Assembly (NCBI GenBank): GCA_035547915.1 | Contig: DASZTS010000039.1 | Span: 62,001-126,000 of the forward strand | Direction of reading: 5' to 3' | Length of the DNA: 64,000 nucleotides | DNA from: DASSFG01 sp035547915 | GTDB lineage: Bacteria > Planctomycetota > Planctomycetia > Pirellulales > JAICIG01 | Shown: positions 1 to 8,323 of the stretch, one piece after another | How the letters are laid out: every line of letters starts with the position of its first letter | Position numbering within the stretch: position 1 is the stretch's first letter | The notes under the pieces: model-generated | The model's input: the letters and a program-made list of their open reading frames with translations, nothing else | Database searches by the model: none | Told to the model about the DNA's origin: nothing | Program-made: the position numbers and the translations under genes

Positions 1-1104
1 TCCTCCGTATTCAGGCTGGCCGACAAGCTCGACGCCCGTGTCCTGCTGTCCGGCGACCGTAGGCAGCACGGTTCGGTCGAACGTGGAGCGGCCTTGAGGC
101 TGCTCGAAGAGGAAGCCGGCGTGAAGCCGGCCGAGGTGAAAGAAATCCGCCGGCAGGCCGGGGCCTACAAGGAAGCCGTCAAGGCGCTGGGCGACGGGCG
201 CACCGCAGAAGGATTCAAGGCACTCGATGCGCTGGGCTGGGTGCGCGAGATTGCTGACGACGAGCGCTACCGGGTACTGGCCGCCGATTACGTGCAAGCC
301 GCAAACGACGGCGAGACGGCACTCGTCGTCTCACCGACCCATGCCGAAGGCGCACGCATCACCAAAGAAATTCGGCAAGCCCTCAAAGAGAGTGGTGCGA
401 TCTGCGCCGATGCGCGGAGCTTCCCGGTTCTGCATCATAGGAGCCTGACCGAAGCCGAGCGCGGCGAGGCCGTCAATTATCAGCCGGGCGATGTGCTCGT
501 CTTCCACCAGAATGCCAAAGGGCATACGCGCGGTGATCGCGTGGCTGTCGAGGACCAGCGGCCCTTGCCACTGGAGCAAGCGAAACGGTTCGAGGTCTTT
601 CACTCCGGCGAACTCGAACTGGCTTCGGGTGACGTGGTGCGGATCACCAAAAACGGCTGGACGGCCGACGGCGAGCATCGGGTCAATAACGGCGACCTGC
701 GGCGCATCAAGTCGTTCGACGACGAAGGCCGCATCGTTTTCGACAACGGCTGGGTGCTAAGTAAGGATTTCGGCCACCTGGCCCACGGCTACGTCGTGAC
801 GAGCCACGCCAGCCAGGGGCGCACCGTCGATGTGACTCTCGTCGGCCAGGCGGCCGAGTCGTTTCCAGCATCCTCCAAAGAGCAGTTCTACGTCAGTGCA
901 TCGCGGGCAAAAAAACGGGTTGTGGTTTATACCTCGGATAAGGAGGCGCTGCGCGAGGCCATCGAGCAGTGCGACGAGCGGCTGACCGCAACGGAGCTGG
1001 TGGAAAATGCCCGCAGGCGGTCGGTCATGCTGCGGCAGGCCGAACGGGCCCCTGAGCGTGAGCCGGAGCGGCAGAAGGAGCGGGAGCTTGCCTACGGATA
1101 CTGA
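1..1104 (+). CDS. MobF/TrwC-like conjugative relaxase-helicase, C-terminal part (5' truncated by window edge)
   Basis: The reading frame is open from base 1, so the gene starts outside the window. What remains is the helicase half of a TraA/TrwC-type relaxase, which in this family nicks and unwinds the transferred strand. The first codons read SSVFRLADKLDARVLLSGDR followed by RQHGSVERG, a UvrD/RecD-like helicase motif. A later TSHASQGRT block and a FYVSASRAK block are the canonical C-terminal helicase motifs of these proteins. The tail is charged (Arg/Glu rich). The next gene overlaps it by 17 bases. Family assignment is firm; the relaxase domain itself cannot be seen, so nicking activity is inferred. 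Confidence 0.88.
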   Translation, partial: SSVFRLADKLDARVLLSGDRRQHGSVERGAALRLLEEEAGVKPAEVKEIRRQAGAYKEAVKALGDGRTAEGFKALDALGWVREIADDERYRVLAADYVQAANDGETALVVSPTHAEGARITKEIRQALKESGAICADARSFPVLHHRSLTEAERGEAVNYQPGDVLVFHQNAKGHTRGDRVAVEDQRPLPLEQAKRFEVFHSGELELASGDVVRITKNGWTADGEHRVNNGDLRRIKSFDDEGRIVFDNGWVLSKDFGHLAHGYVVTSHASQGRTVDVTLVGQAAESFPASSKEQFYVSASRAKKRVVVYTSDKEALREAIEQCDERLTATELVENARRRSVMLRQAERAPEREPERQKERELAYGY

Positions 1105-1501
1105 TCTTCTCGACCGCCATTTGCCGGCCCACGTCTCTCTCGCCTCGCGCGACGGCGAGGAAGAAACGCCCGCTGATTTCGGGGCCTTCGGCTGGCTGCG
1201 CGGCCAGCATGAGCGGGCGGAGATGCTGGAACTCAGACGCAAGGACGGCAACATCGTGGCCTTCGCCTACGCCTGGCTGGAGCGGATCGACTTCGACCCG
1301 TCAGTGGGGATTACCCTGAAATTTGGAATCTCGACGGTAAAGATAACCGGCCGCCACCTCAACGCCGAGGCCCGCCCCAACATTCGCCTCTTCGCCGGCA
1401 TCGTGCGGCACCGCGTGCCCTGGATTCAGGAGGCTGACCGGCCGGTAGCGATGGCGGCGGCGAAAGGGGCGACGGTGATCGAGGCGATGGAGGTGAAGTA
1501 A
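1088..1501 (+). CDS. conserved small protein of unknown function next to the relaxase gene
   Basis: A 137-aa product starting at TTG 1088, chosen because an AAGGAG-like site lies just upstream (about 1075) and because codons further upstream merely shadow the relaxase tail. It overlaps the relaxase stop, suggesting translational coupling. The middle (LELRRKDGNIVAFAYAWLER, then IDFDP) and the following GITLKF...VKITGRHLN segment look like a small all-beta fold. No catalytic motif is visible. Position suggests a DNA-transfer accessory protein, but this is inference only. Confidence 0.6.
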   Translation: MPTDTDLLDRHLPAHVSLASRDGEEETPADFGAFGWLRGQHERAEMLELRRKDGNIVAFAYAWLERIDFDPSVGITLKFGISTVKITGRHLNAEARPNIRLFAGIVRHRVPWIQEADRPVAMAAAKGATVIEAMEVK

Positions 1502-1565
1502 CGCCATGCTTGACTTATTGCCCAACAAGTGCCATCCTAAAAGATAGGAGAAAGGACTCTCGCAG

Positions 1566-1961
1566 ATGGCAGGTCACCTACGCAAGCTCGGAGCAAGCAA
1601 GTCGGCATCGACGTTGCTGGTCCTGTTCATCCCAAGCGTGGATCGCCACAGCAAGCCGATCGCTCAAAACAAATGGGTGGAAGAAGCGCTCAAGGTGCTC
1701 GGCGAATTATTCGGCGGGGCGACAGCGTTCCCCAAAGGTCGCGGCGTGTGGCGCGATGATGCCCGAGGTGGCGTGCTCGTGTACGACAAGCCCGTGGTGA
1801 TTCAGTGCTACACCAGCGAGTCGCTGCTTTCGCGGGTGGCCGGGTCATTGAAAGAGTTCTTGGTGCGCATGGGTAAGGAGACCAAGCAAGGGGCAGTTGG
1901 GCTGGTGATTGACCGCGACTACCTTGAGATCGGTTTTTCGGTGGAAGAGTCGGAGGGATGA
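1566..1961 (+). CDS. conserved hypothetical protein (131 aa)
   Basis: ATG 1566 is preceded by a purine-rich GGAGAAAGGA stretch. The 131-aa product has no signal peptide and no membrane segment. It contains an LFIPSVDRHSKPI strand-like segment, a GGATAFPKGRGVWRDD glycine/aromatic block, and a C-terminal GAVGLVIDRDYLEIGF stretch, consistent with a small alpha/beta protein. I recognise the style of a widespread conserved hypothetical but not a function. The downstream gene overlaps its stop codon (ATGA), so the two are probably one operon and may act together. Confidence 0.65.
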   Translation: MAGHLRKLGASKSASTLLVLFIPSVDRHSKPIAQNKWVEEALKVLGELFGGATAFPKGRGVWRDDARGGVLVYDKPVVIQCYTSESLLSRVAGSLKEFLVRMGKETKQGAVGLVIDRDYLEIGFSVEESEG

Positions 1962-2290
1962 GGTCGATGGCCAAGAACGTAAAGAAACTCGCGAAGCTGC
2001 TGGGTGCCGAGGTCCTCGGCCAGGTGCCGGATACCGGCGGCGGCGCATTCGGGGCAGAACGGCTCGGACAGGTTGTCGCCACGTTGCAATCTCGGCTGCG
2101 GCCGAGCCAGGGCAAGCGGCCGGGACGCCCGACCGATCCCACCTGGGACCGTGCGCCGAAGGTACCGATGAGCCGCAGGACTGCCGCCAAGCTCACCCGC
2201 CTGGCTCGCCGCGTTAGTAAGACCGGGCGCCGTGTCAGCCCGATGCAGGTGGCGGCGCAACTGCTTGAAGATGCCGTCTCGCGTCTTTAA
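1958..2290 (+). CDS. small basic protein, possible ribbon-helix-helix-like C-terminus
   Basis: The 110-aa product starts at ATG 1958, which overlaps the TGA of the previous gene. The N-terminus is basic (KNVKKLAKLLGAEV), followed by a proline/glycine-rich linker. The C-terminal 40 residues (PMSRRTAAKLTRLARRVSKT...SPMQVAAQLLEDAV) resemble the strand-helix-helix arrangement of RHH proteins, so DNA binding or an antitoxin-like role is possible. This is inference from pattern only; the pair 1566/1958 could be a two-gene toxin-antitoxin-like unit. Confidence 0.6.
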   Translation: MRSMAKNVKKLAKLLGAEVLGQVPDTGGGAFGAERLGQVVATLQSRLRPSQGKRPGRPTDPTWDRAPKVPMSRRTAAKLTRLARRVSKTGRRVSPMQVAAQLLEDAVSRL

Positions 2291-2383
2291 GTCGCCCATG
2301 CCGGCTGGGGCGGCCGGTAATTGCCGGCACGTTTCAAAAGAAGGTGACGACGCCGGGCGGGCGTGGACGATTTGCCCCAGGGA

Positions 2384-2500
2384 CAAGCGAGTTTGTCCGC
2401 TGCGGAGCGGCAGCTTCTTGAATTGACCGTCGCAGGCTTGGTGAATAAGCAGATCACCAATCAAATGGCCGTGAGATCAACACAGGCTCACGCCGCTTTC
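2384..2500 (+). pseudogene. remnant of a FixJ/NarL-type LuxR helix-turn-helix domain
   Basis: About 35 codons read LSAAERQLLELTVAGLVNKQ then ITNQMAVRSTQAH, the scissors-helix and start of the recognition helix of a LuxR HTH. Neither the receiver domain upstream nor the rest of the recognition helix downstream is present; the frame becomes meaningless after about 2500. This is the dead 3' piece of a response-regulator gene. It converges on another decayed gene at 2488-2751. Confidence 0.5.
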
Positions 2501-2751
2501 CTATCGGTGTCGTCGACCGCGCCCAGCAAGTGTGCCATCATCAATTCTCCGGCCTCGTTGAATACCCGGATGTCCCGGTTGCCTGTAAGCCAGACGGCTT
2601 AAAGAGTGCCGTTGCAAAAACGCCGGCCGACGACGTAGCCGTCCTCGATCAGGACCATTTCGGAAAATGAACTCACACCGGCTGCCATCGCTCCTAACGC
2701 CTCGCGGACTTTTCGGCGGATGTCGGAAAGCAACGGATCGGACGGCTGCAT
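2488..2751 (-). pseudogene. small conserved gene broken by an in-frame TAA
   Basis: ATG 2751 has a good AAGGAG site upstream on the minus strand. The first 50 codons read MQPSDPLLSDIRRKVREALG ... GYVVGRRFCNGTL, then a TAA at 2599-2601. The same frame continues with protein-like sequence (AVWLTGNRDIRVFNEAGELM...) to a TGA at 2488. A CAA-to-TAA change would restore ...GTLQAVW.... I therefore read it as an 87-codon gene with one nonsense mutation. Function unknown. Confidence 0.5.
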
Positions 2752-2933
2752 GCGAGGCTCCTTGGAAAGCCATAATATCGGCTCAACCGTAGGACGGTCT
2801 GCAACTTGCCTCAAACTGAAGACATACAACCGACGCAGCTCTCCCAGTCTCCGCTTGGCGGACGGCTGCTGGAAGAACCGCATGCATTTTGCCGATGCTG
2901 CTTCAAGGCGTACCCGCGTTGGAAGGAGTATCG

Positions 2934-3113
2934 ATGACACACCCCATGAATAATGCCTTATCGAAATCCGACCGCCCGGTTGAACTCCAAGCGATCGGTC
3001 AGCTCACGCCTCAGCAAATCGAGCAGGTCAAGAAGTTTATCGAGCAGGCCGGGGGCGCCGACAACGCTCGCCGCGTCATCGAGTCACTCGAACACTTCCG
3101 GCCCGCCGCTTGA
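2934..3113 (+). CDS. small conserved protein (59 aa), unknown function
   Basis: ATG 2934 follows a clear GGAAGGAG ribosome binding site 7 bases upstream. The product is short and helical, with a QLTPQQIEQVKKFIEQAGG core and an ARRVIESLEHFR tail. No signal peptide or membrane segment. It is monocistronic between two convergent small genes. No function can be given. Confidence 0.55.
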   Translation: MTHPMNNALSKSDRPVELQAIGQLTPQQIEQVKKFIEQAGGADNARRVIESLEHFRPAA

Positions 3114-3131
3114 TACTTCACGGTAAGGCCG

Positions 3132-3671
3132 CTACTGGAGTCTAGCTAAAGCATCCACGGCCGACTTCGCGGCCTCCACACTGCCCAGCGCGACGACCAG
3201 TTTCTTTGCGGCGAGCAACGCGTCGAGCGAAAGCGCTCCGGTGGTTGCTTGAGCCGGGCGAGCTGGCGCTGTTTCTGTCGTTTTGACGCGACGTCGCTTT
3301 CGGCGCATTCCCATCGCCTGGAGCGTCGCCGAGACCTGCGCCGCTGAGACGGCAATCCCCTCAGCCGCCAGGGCAGCGATCACGTCACGCGGCCGGACCG
3401 GCTTTTTCATCCCTTCGGCGACTTGCCGGATTCGTTCGGCTTTGCTCGTTTTGCCTGAGCCGTTCGACGCCTTGTGGGCAACCGAGGCTTTCGGATTCGA
3501 TTTTTTGCGGGCCGTGCTCCTAAGCTTCGCAACCAGCGAAACGGAGACGTTGATCCCGGCCTGTTCAAGGTTGGTGACAACATCCTTCGTCGTCGCCTCG
3601 GGATTGCCCGCGATGTATTCCTTCACGGCGTCGGATTTGTTTACTTCGTTGGCCGCAGCTTTCTTTGCCAT
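3132..3671 (-). CDS. basic protein with two helix-turn-helix-like repeats
   Basis: A 179-aa Lys/Ala-rich product. Two related segments are visible: residues about 10-52 (KSDAVKEYIAGNPEATTKDV ... INVSVSLVAKLRS) and about 78-122 (KAERIRQVAEGMKKPVRPRD ... IAVSAAQVSATLQAM). Each looks like a three-helix unit, and they are joined by a Lys/Ser-rich linker. A second basic patch (RRKRRRVK) follows. The pattern suggests a nucleoid-associated or DNA-binding protein. The start is ATG 3671, with an AGGTG-like site upstream. Role inferred. Confidence 0.65.
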   Translation of the reverse strand: MAKKAAANEVNKSDAVKEYIAGNPEATTKDVVTNLEQAGINVSVSLVAKLRSTARKKSNPKASVAHKASNGSGKTSKAERIRQVAEGMKKPVRPRDVIAALAAEGIAVSAAQVSATLQAMGMRRKRRRVKTTETAPARPAQATTGALSLDALLAAKKLVVALGSVEAAKSAVDALARLQ

Positions 3672-3978
3672 TCGTTAACACCTGATTCAAATCGTATATG
3701 CCAGTTCATCGAAAGAATACGAAATGCGTTGCAAGTATTCAATGAACACCCTCACGCGACTGAGTTGGGCGCTGTGCCGACGGCGGCATTCTGGAACGCT
3801 GCACCGGCGCGAAAGCCTCTGACGAACATTGACGCTAGGCCGCCGCCCGCCGTAGACTGACCAGCATTGAAATATTCTTCCCTCGTCTCCTTTAAGGAAC
3901 CAAACACCGGCCCGACAAGGCCGACAATTCGATCGACGCGCTAGCGTCAAGAACTGCTTCTTCCAAAACCGCCAGCCT
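3672..3978. other. intergenic stretch with no gene
   Basis: This separates the divergent genes at 3671 and 4176. I see only a short perfect inverted repeat GACGC/GCGTC around a GCTA loop at 3935-3948. No ORF with recognisable protein content occurs here. Promoters for both flanking genes must lie in this or the adjacent leader region. Confidence 0.4.
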
Positions 3979-4131
3979 GAGCTTCGGCTCTTGAACAGTG
4001 AAAGCAGTACTTAGACCGCGCTCCCGAAAGGGAGCGTCGGCTGGGTGCTGTTTCACTGTGCCCCCTGGCGGGGGTTGGAGGAGCGGCCTCGGACGGCGCT
4101 CCTTGTTTTTTTGGTCGCCGCGTCCGAGGCC
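3979..4131 (+). promoter_or_regulatory. highly structured leader with terminator-like and competing hairpins (possible attenuator or ncRNA)
   Basis: Successive elements: GAGC-TTCG-GCTC (3979-3990). A 9-bp perfect stem 3995-4003/4051-4059, extended by 3 bp after a one-base bulge, encloses CGCTCCC-GAAA-GGGAGCG (4019-4036). Then CCCCC-TGGC-GGGGG (4061-4074), and AGGAGCG/CGCTCCT (4079-4085/4097-4103) followed by TTG and seven T (4106-4112), a Rho-independent terminator shape. The terminator loop is also perfectly complementary over 11 bases (4085-4095) to 4121-4131, so the two hairpins are mutually exclusive. It lies 45 bases before ATG 4176. Regulation by attenuation, or an independent small RNA, is inference. 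Confidence 0.5.
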
Positions 4132-4175
4132 TCGTCATCGTGGTTTTTTCCCGATGGTCCAAGAGGAGCCTCGCC

Positions 4176-7100
4176 ATGTCCAAATCGTTTGACGCCCTCC
4201 ATAAATGGCTGGGCATCCCCCCTGCCGAGCAGCCGCCCCATCATTACCGTCTGCTGGGAATCGCCGTATTTGAGGCCGATGCCGATGTCATCGAGTCGGC
4301 CGCCGATCAGCGCATGACGCACATCCGGTCATTCCAGACCGGTAAGTATTCGGCGCAGTCACAACGTCTGCTGAATGAACTTTCCGCCGCCAAACTCTGT
4401 TTGCTGGACGCCGACCGGAAGGCGGCCTATGACGACACGCTACGGCTCCGCTTCGATGCGGCAGAGCCACTGCATGCCGCGGTGCCAGTTGCCATAGAAA
4501 TGCCACAGGCAGCCGTTGGTATCACCACGGCGGGGCCGATCCCACTGGTGGTCGATCCGCCGGTGCGAAATGCCCGGAGGGGCCGTAGCGTAAGTTCGCA
4601 GCGACTGGCCTGGCTGATACTCGCCGCCGTCGCGGCGCCAAGCTGCCTGTGGATTGGCTACATGATCGTGCAGACGAGGGCAGCGCGCGCCAGCGCGGCC
4701 CGCAAAGCCGAGACTATAACCGTCGCAAAGGCATCGACGCCGGAACAGGGGCCGCCACCTGCGACAAGCAAGACGGCGCCGGCGGTGAAACCGCCCACGC
4801 TGGAAGAGAAGCAACCGCCTGTGAGCGCGCCGTCCCAGCCGAATGAAACCGTCGCCACTTCCGCCGACAGTTCAAAGCGATTCCCGTTTGAGATTCCAGA
4901 CCCGCGTCGAGCACGGTGGTCGATTGAAGGCGACGAGCTGGTGCAAAGCACCTATCGCCCGTGGACCGGCTGCATGCCGATCCTTTTCGGAGACGCCGAT
5001 TGGCAGGATTTTGATTTCTCCGCTGAAGTAAAGCGAGATGTAGGGAACGACGCATGCGGTCTTCTATTCCGCCACGAAAATGGTTTGAGCGCGGATGAGT
5101 TCTGGCTGTCGTCGTTTGGCAACAGAGTGCACCGCGTGCAAACGCTCGACCAGGGCAGAGTCAGCCAGCCCGCGGCGATTCAGGGGTCACTCGACCTCGG
5201 CAGATGGTATGGCGTCGAAGTTCGTGTGCGCGGGAAAAGCGGCGAATGTTTTTTAGACGGCAAGCCGATTGCGAGTTTTGAGCTGCAAAGGCTTCGCCGC
5301 GGACGTTTGGGACTGGCGACATGGGACTCCGCCTACCGATTTCGCAATATCCTCGTCAAGTCGCCTGAGGGCAACGTTCTCTTGGAGGGCTTGCCCGACC
5401 TCGACGCCGAACCGCTCGCTGACGACGATACGACAAGGCAACAACAAATGATCTCGCGGGAAGGGATGTTGCCGACCACGACCGATGGCCGTCCGCTCAA
5501 TTTCGATTTTGAAACAGGTGACCTCCGCGATTGGACGGCCGAAGGCGATGCGTTCAAAGGCCAGCCAATCGAAGGAGACGCGCTGCACGCAGGATACCGT
5601 TACGTGCGAAGTGAACACGCCGGGCAATTCTGGGTGGGAGGAAACGAAAAGACCCGCAATACAGCCAAAGGGACGCTGACATCGGTGCCCTTCAAGGTGA
5701 CGCATCCGTACGCCAGCTTTTTGCTTGGCGGGGCCATGGTTCAAGAATGCAGCGTGGAGCTCTTTCTTCGCGGCAGTGAGACGCCGTTCTTTCGAGCCGT
5801 CGGTTGCTGGAACGACGCGCTGCAGCCGGTAGCCGTTGATTTGACGGAATACGTCGGCAAGGAAATCTTCATCCGCCTGAACGACCGCGACGACCAGGAT
5901 TGGGGCCACGTGAACTTCGATGATCTCCGGTTCCACGAGACGAAGCCTGATTTTTCGCCACGTTACGCCTCGTCACCGGATTTGGTTCCGGGTTCAACGG
6001 TCGATGTTCTGAAGCTTATCGATCCAGATCGTGATGTTCGAGTAGGGCAGGGTCATTGGGACGAGCAGCACCAATTCGTGCTGCCGGGCACTTGGATGAG
6101 GGCGGCCCAACTGCCGCTTCCCGTTCCCAAGGAGTATGACTTAGCGCTGACCGTGGCGGGGGTGCCGCGCGTGGACGACGTTTTCGTCATCCTGCCAATT
6201 GCGGAACGCCAAGTGCATCTTATCCTGGACGGTTGGCGAAGGAGCGGGAGCGGGCTACAGATGATCGACGGGAAGTTCGCCAACGGCGGCGACCCGGCGC
6301 AAAAGACAAGCACTCACGGGGGTGCGATCCTGCTCGATGGCCAGCCGAACAAGCTGGTCTGCCAGGTACGATCGGACTCGATCAAGGTGTTGTGCAACGG
6401 TGCCACGGTGATCGACTGGCAGGGTGATCCAAAGCGATTGTCGCTCCAATGGGGCAAGGTAGCGGGTTGGGACGGCATCGTCATCGGGGTGGTTGGGTTT
6501 GGTGCAGTGTTCTCGCAAATCGACCTGACACCGGTCGCGCCTGACGATTCGAAAACGAAGCCTGTGAAACCCTCCCCATCCGGAGTTGCCAAGTCACCGC
6601 CCCCGAAAGGCGATGCGGGAACCCCGCAGCCGACGCTGACCGTCACCGAGGCGTCGTCATTGCGGCAGCACACGGCAGCGGTGACGCGCGTTGCTTATCA
6701 TCAGACATTGCCGATCTTGGCGTCGGCCGGCAAAGATGGGCAGGTACTCCTTTGGGACCTGCAAAACGTAGGGCAGCAACGGCAAATACACAAGTTCGCT
6801 GAGGAGGTCTGGACAGTCAAGTTCAGCCCGGACGGCAAAAATATCGCCTTCGCCAACCGCTATTGGTGGGGCAGCCGACTCGTATTCAAGACAGTCGCGG
6901 GACTTCCATTAAACGAACTGAAAGATTTCAAGCATGGTGGCGGCAGCGTGGCATCGATTGCGTATAGCCATGATGGCCGCTTCCTTGCGGCTGGACAGGA
7001 CGACGGCACCTTTCGCGTGTGGGACGTCGTTCAGTTCCGGGAAGTTCTGGCCGTTGGCCTCGGCGACCATCACAACGTATTCAATTTGGCATTTGGTCCG

Positions 7101-7664
7101 GTAACCCTCGATAAGAAAAAGAGACCGATCGCCTATTTACTGGCGGAGTTCGGTCACGACGGCATCGTGAGAACCTTCGCCGGAACGTCGGGAACCGACG
7201 GTCAGTGGAGCTTCCGCCAAACTGAAGTGCAATTTCCCAAGGGGGTTGGGGGGGCAGGCCTGCGATTCAGCCCAAAGGGCAATGCTCTGGGCATCACGCG
7301 AATCGATGGAACCATCAGCTTGCTCAATCCTCAAACGGGGATGACCATCCGTGATTTGGCGCGCGGCGGAGGCGTGGTCGAGTGGATCGCGTTTCACCCG
7401 CAAAAGCCCTGGTGCGTCACTGCACACAAGGACGCCCAGGTGGCACGGATTTGGAACATCGACACGGGCGAGATGCTGTGCGAACTGAAAGGGCATACCG
7501 GCGGCGTCATGTGTGCGGAATTCAGCCCGGACGGCCGGCACGTGGCTACAGCCAGCGAGGATTTCTCAATCAAACTCTGGGACCTTGGCGGGCCAGGCCT
7601 GCCCGCGACGGAGAAAAAGAAGGGCAAAAAGTCCAAGGCTGTCTTGCCAATCGTCGGGAACTGA
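4176..7664 (+). CDS. planctomycete J-domain-like / DUF1080-like / WD40-repeat protein
   Basis: The 1162-aa product starts at ATG 4176 (AGAGGAG site upstream), which gives the family's usual start SFDALHKWLGIPPAEQPPHHYRLL. Layout: residues 1-90 J-like helical region (ESAADQRMTHIRSFQTG..., LLNELSAAKLCLLD); a TM helix near 150 (LAWLILAAVAAPSCLWIGYM); Pro-rich linker; beta-jelly-roll DUF1080-like regions with repeated FLDGKPI/VIDWQGDP-type motifs; then WD40 repeats from about 830 to the end (AAVTRVAYHQ...SAGKDGQVLLWDL, KLWDL). It is probably membrane-anchored with a large outside region. No enzymatic residues are recognised. A decayed paralogue follows. Confidence 0.75.
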   Translation: MSKSFDALHKWLGIPPAEQPPHHYRLLGIAVFEADADVIESAADQRMTHIRSFQTGKYSAQSQRLLNELSAAKLCLLDADRKAAYDDTLRLRFDAAEPLHAAVPVAIEMPQAAVGITTAGPIPLVVDPPVRNARRGRSVSSQRLAWLILAAVAAPSCLWIGYMIVQTRAARASAARKAETITVAKASTPEQGPPPATSKTAPAVKPPTLEEKQPPVSAPSQPNETVATSADSSKRFPFEIPDPRRARWSIEGDELVQSTYRPWTGCMPILFGDADWQDFDFSAEVKRDVGNDACGLLFRHENGLSADEFWLSSFGNRVHRVQTLDQGRVSQPAAIQGSLDLGRWYGVEVRVRGKSGECFLDGKPIASFELQRLRRGRLGLATWDSAYRFRNILVKSPEGNVLLEGLPDLDAEPLADDDTTRQQQMISREGMLPTTTDGRPLNFDFETGDLRDWTAEGDAFKGQPIEGDALHAGYRYVRSEHAGQFWVGGNEKTRNTAKGTLTSVPFKVTHPYASFLLGGAMVQECSVELFLRGSETPFFRAVGCWNDALQPVAVDLTEYVGKEIFIRLNDRDDQDWGHVNFDDLRFHETKPDFSPRYASSPDLVPGSTVDVLKLIDPDRDVRVGQGHWDEQHQFVLPGTWMRAAQLPLPVPKEYDLALTVAGVPRVDDVFVILPIAERQVHLILDGWRRSGSGLQMIDGKFANGGDPAQKTSTHGGAILLDGQPNKLVCQVRSDSIKVLCNGATVIDWQGDPKRLSLQWGKVAGWDGIVIGVVGFGAVFSQIDLTPVAPDDSKTKPVKPSPSGVAKSPPPKGDAGTPQPTLTVTEASSLRQHTAAVTRVAYHQTLPILASAGKDGQVLLWDLQNVGQQRQIHKFAEEVWTVKFSPDGKNIAFANRYWWGSRLVFKTVAGLPLNELKDFKHGGGSVASIAYSHDGRFLAAGQDDGTFRVWDVVQFREVLAVGLGDHHNVFNLAFGPVTLDKKKRPIAYLLAEFGHDGIVRTFAGTSGTDGQWSFRQTEVQFPKGVGGAGLRFSPKGNALGITRIDGTISLLNPQTGMTIRDLARGGGVVEWIAFHPQKPWCVTAHKDAQVARIWNIDTGEMLCELKGHTGGVMCAEFSPDGRHVATASEDFSIKLWDLGGPGLPATEKKKGKKSKAVLPIVGN

Positions 7665-7674
7665 GCTGCGATAA

Positions 7675-8270
7675 ACCGCCACCAGGTGCGCAACCGTTCT
7701 GTGAAGATCGTCTGTAACGGATCGACGGTGATCGACTGGCAAGGCGACCCGGCGCGTCTTCGGCTGTCCTGGGGTGACGCCGTTGCCGGCTGGGACGGCC
7801 TGCTGGTGCGCGGGCCTTGGGCCGGCTGGATTCTTTCAGAGTGCACGTTGACGCCGGTGGGCTCGCAGGCGGATGCTCCGCCAACTGCTCTGAAACCTCC
7901 CGCGCCGACCGATAAGCCACCGTCACTCGGCGACATCGCCAACGACGATGGACCGGCGGTCAAGTCTGGCATCACTGCCACCGAAATCGTCACGCTGAAA
8001 AGCCACACGGCGGCAGTCAGCCGTGTCGCTCCGGGGGCAAGGATGGTCGCGTGCTGGCGTGGGAACGTGCCGTCAATAGCATCGCCTTTCATGCATCCCG
8101 GCCACATTGTGCCTCACGGCCTATAAAGAAAACGTGGCGCGCCTATGGAATACCGATACCGTGGAGTTGCTTGCGAGCTGAAGGGCCACACCGCCGGGGT
8201 GACGTGCGCCCAGTTCGGCCGCATGGTCACTTCTCAATCACATGGTGGCGTGCGATGCGCGCAGCCGTTC
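7675..8270 (+). pseudogene. decayed paralogue of the preceding WD40 protein
   Basis: The first 100 codons (KIVCNGSTVIDWQGDPARLR...) match the 4176 protein around its IKVLCNGATVIDWQGDP segment, then SHTAAVSRVAP matches the start of its WD40 region. After that the reading jumps frame: pieces such as VNSIAFHASRPHC (frame at 8051) and ELKGHTAGVTCAQF (frame at 8145) correspond to WD40 blades, but the intervening blades are missing. Frameshifts plus deletions leave a non-functional fragment with no proper start codon. Confidence 0.7.
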
Positions 8271-8323
8271 GCAAGGAGCCGCAGGCCGCTGGAGGAGGGG
8301 CGGACGGAGCAGGTGGGTGACGA

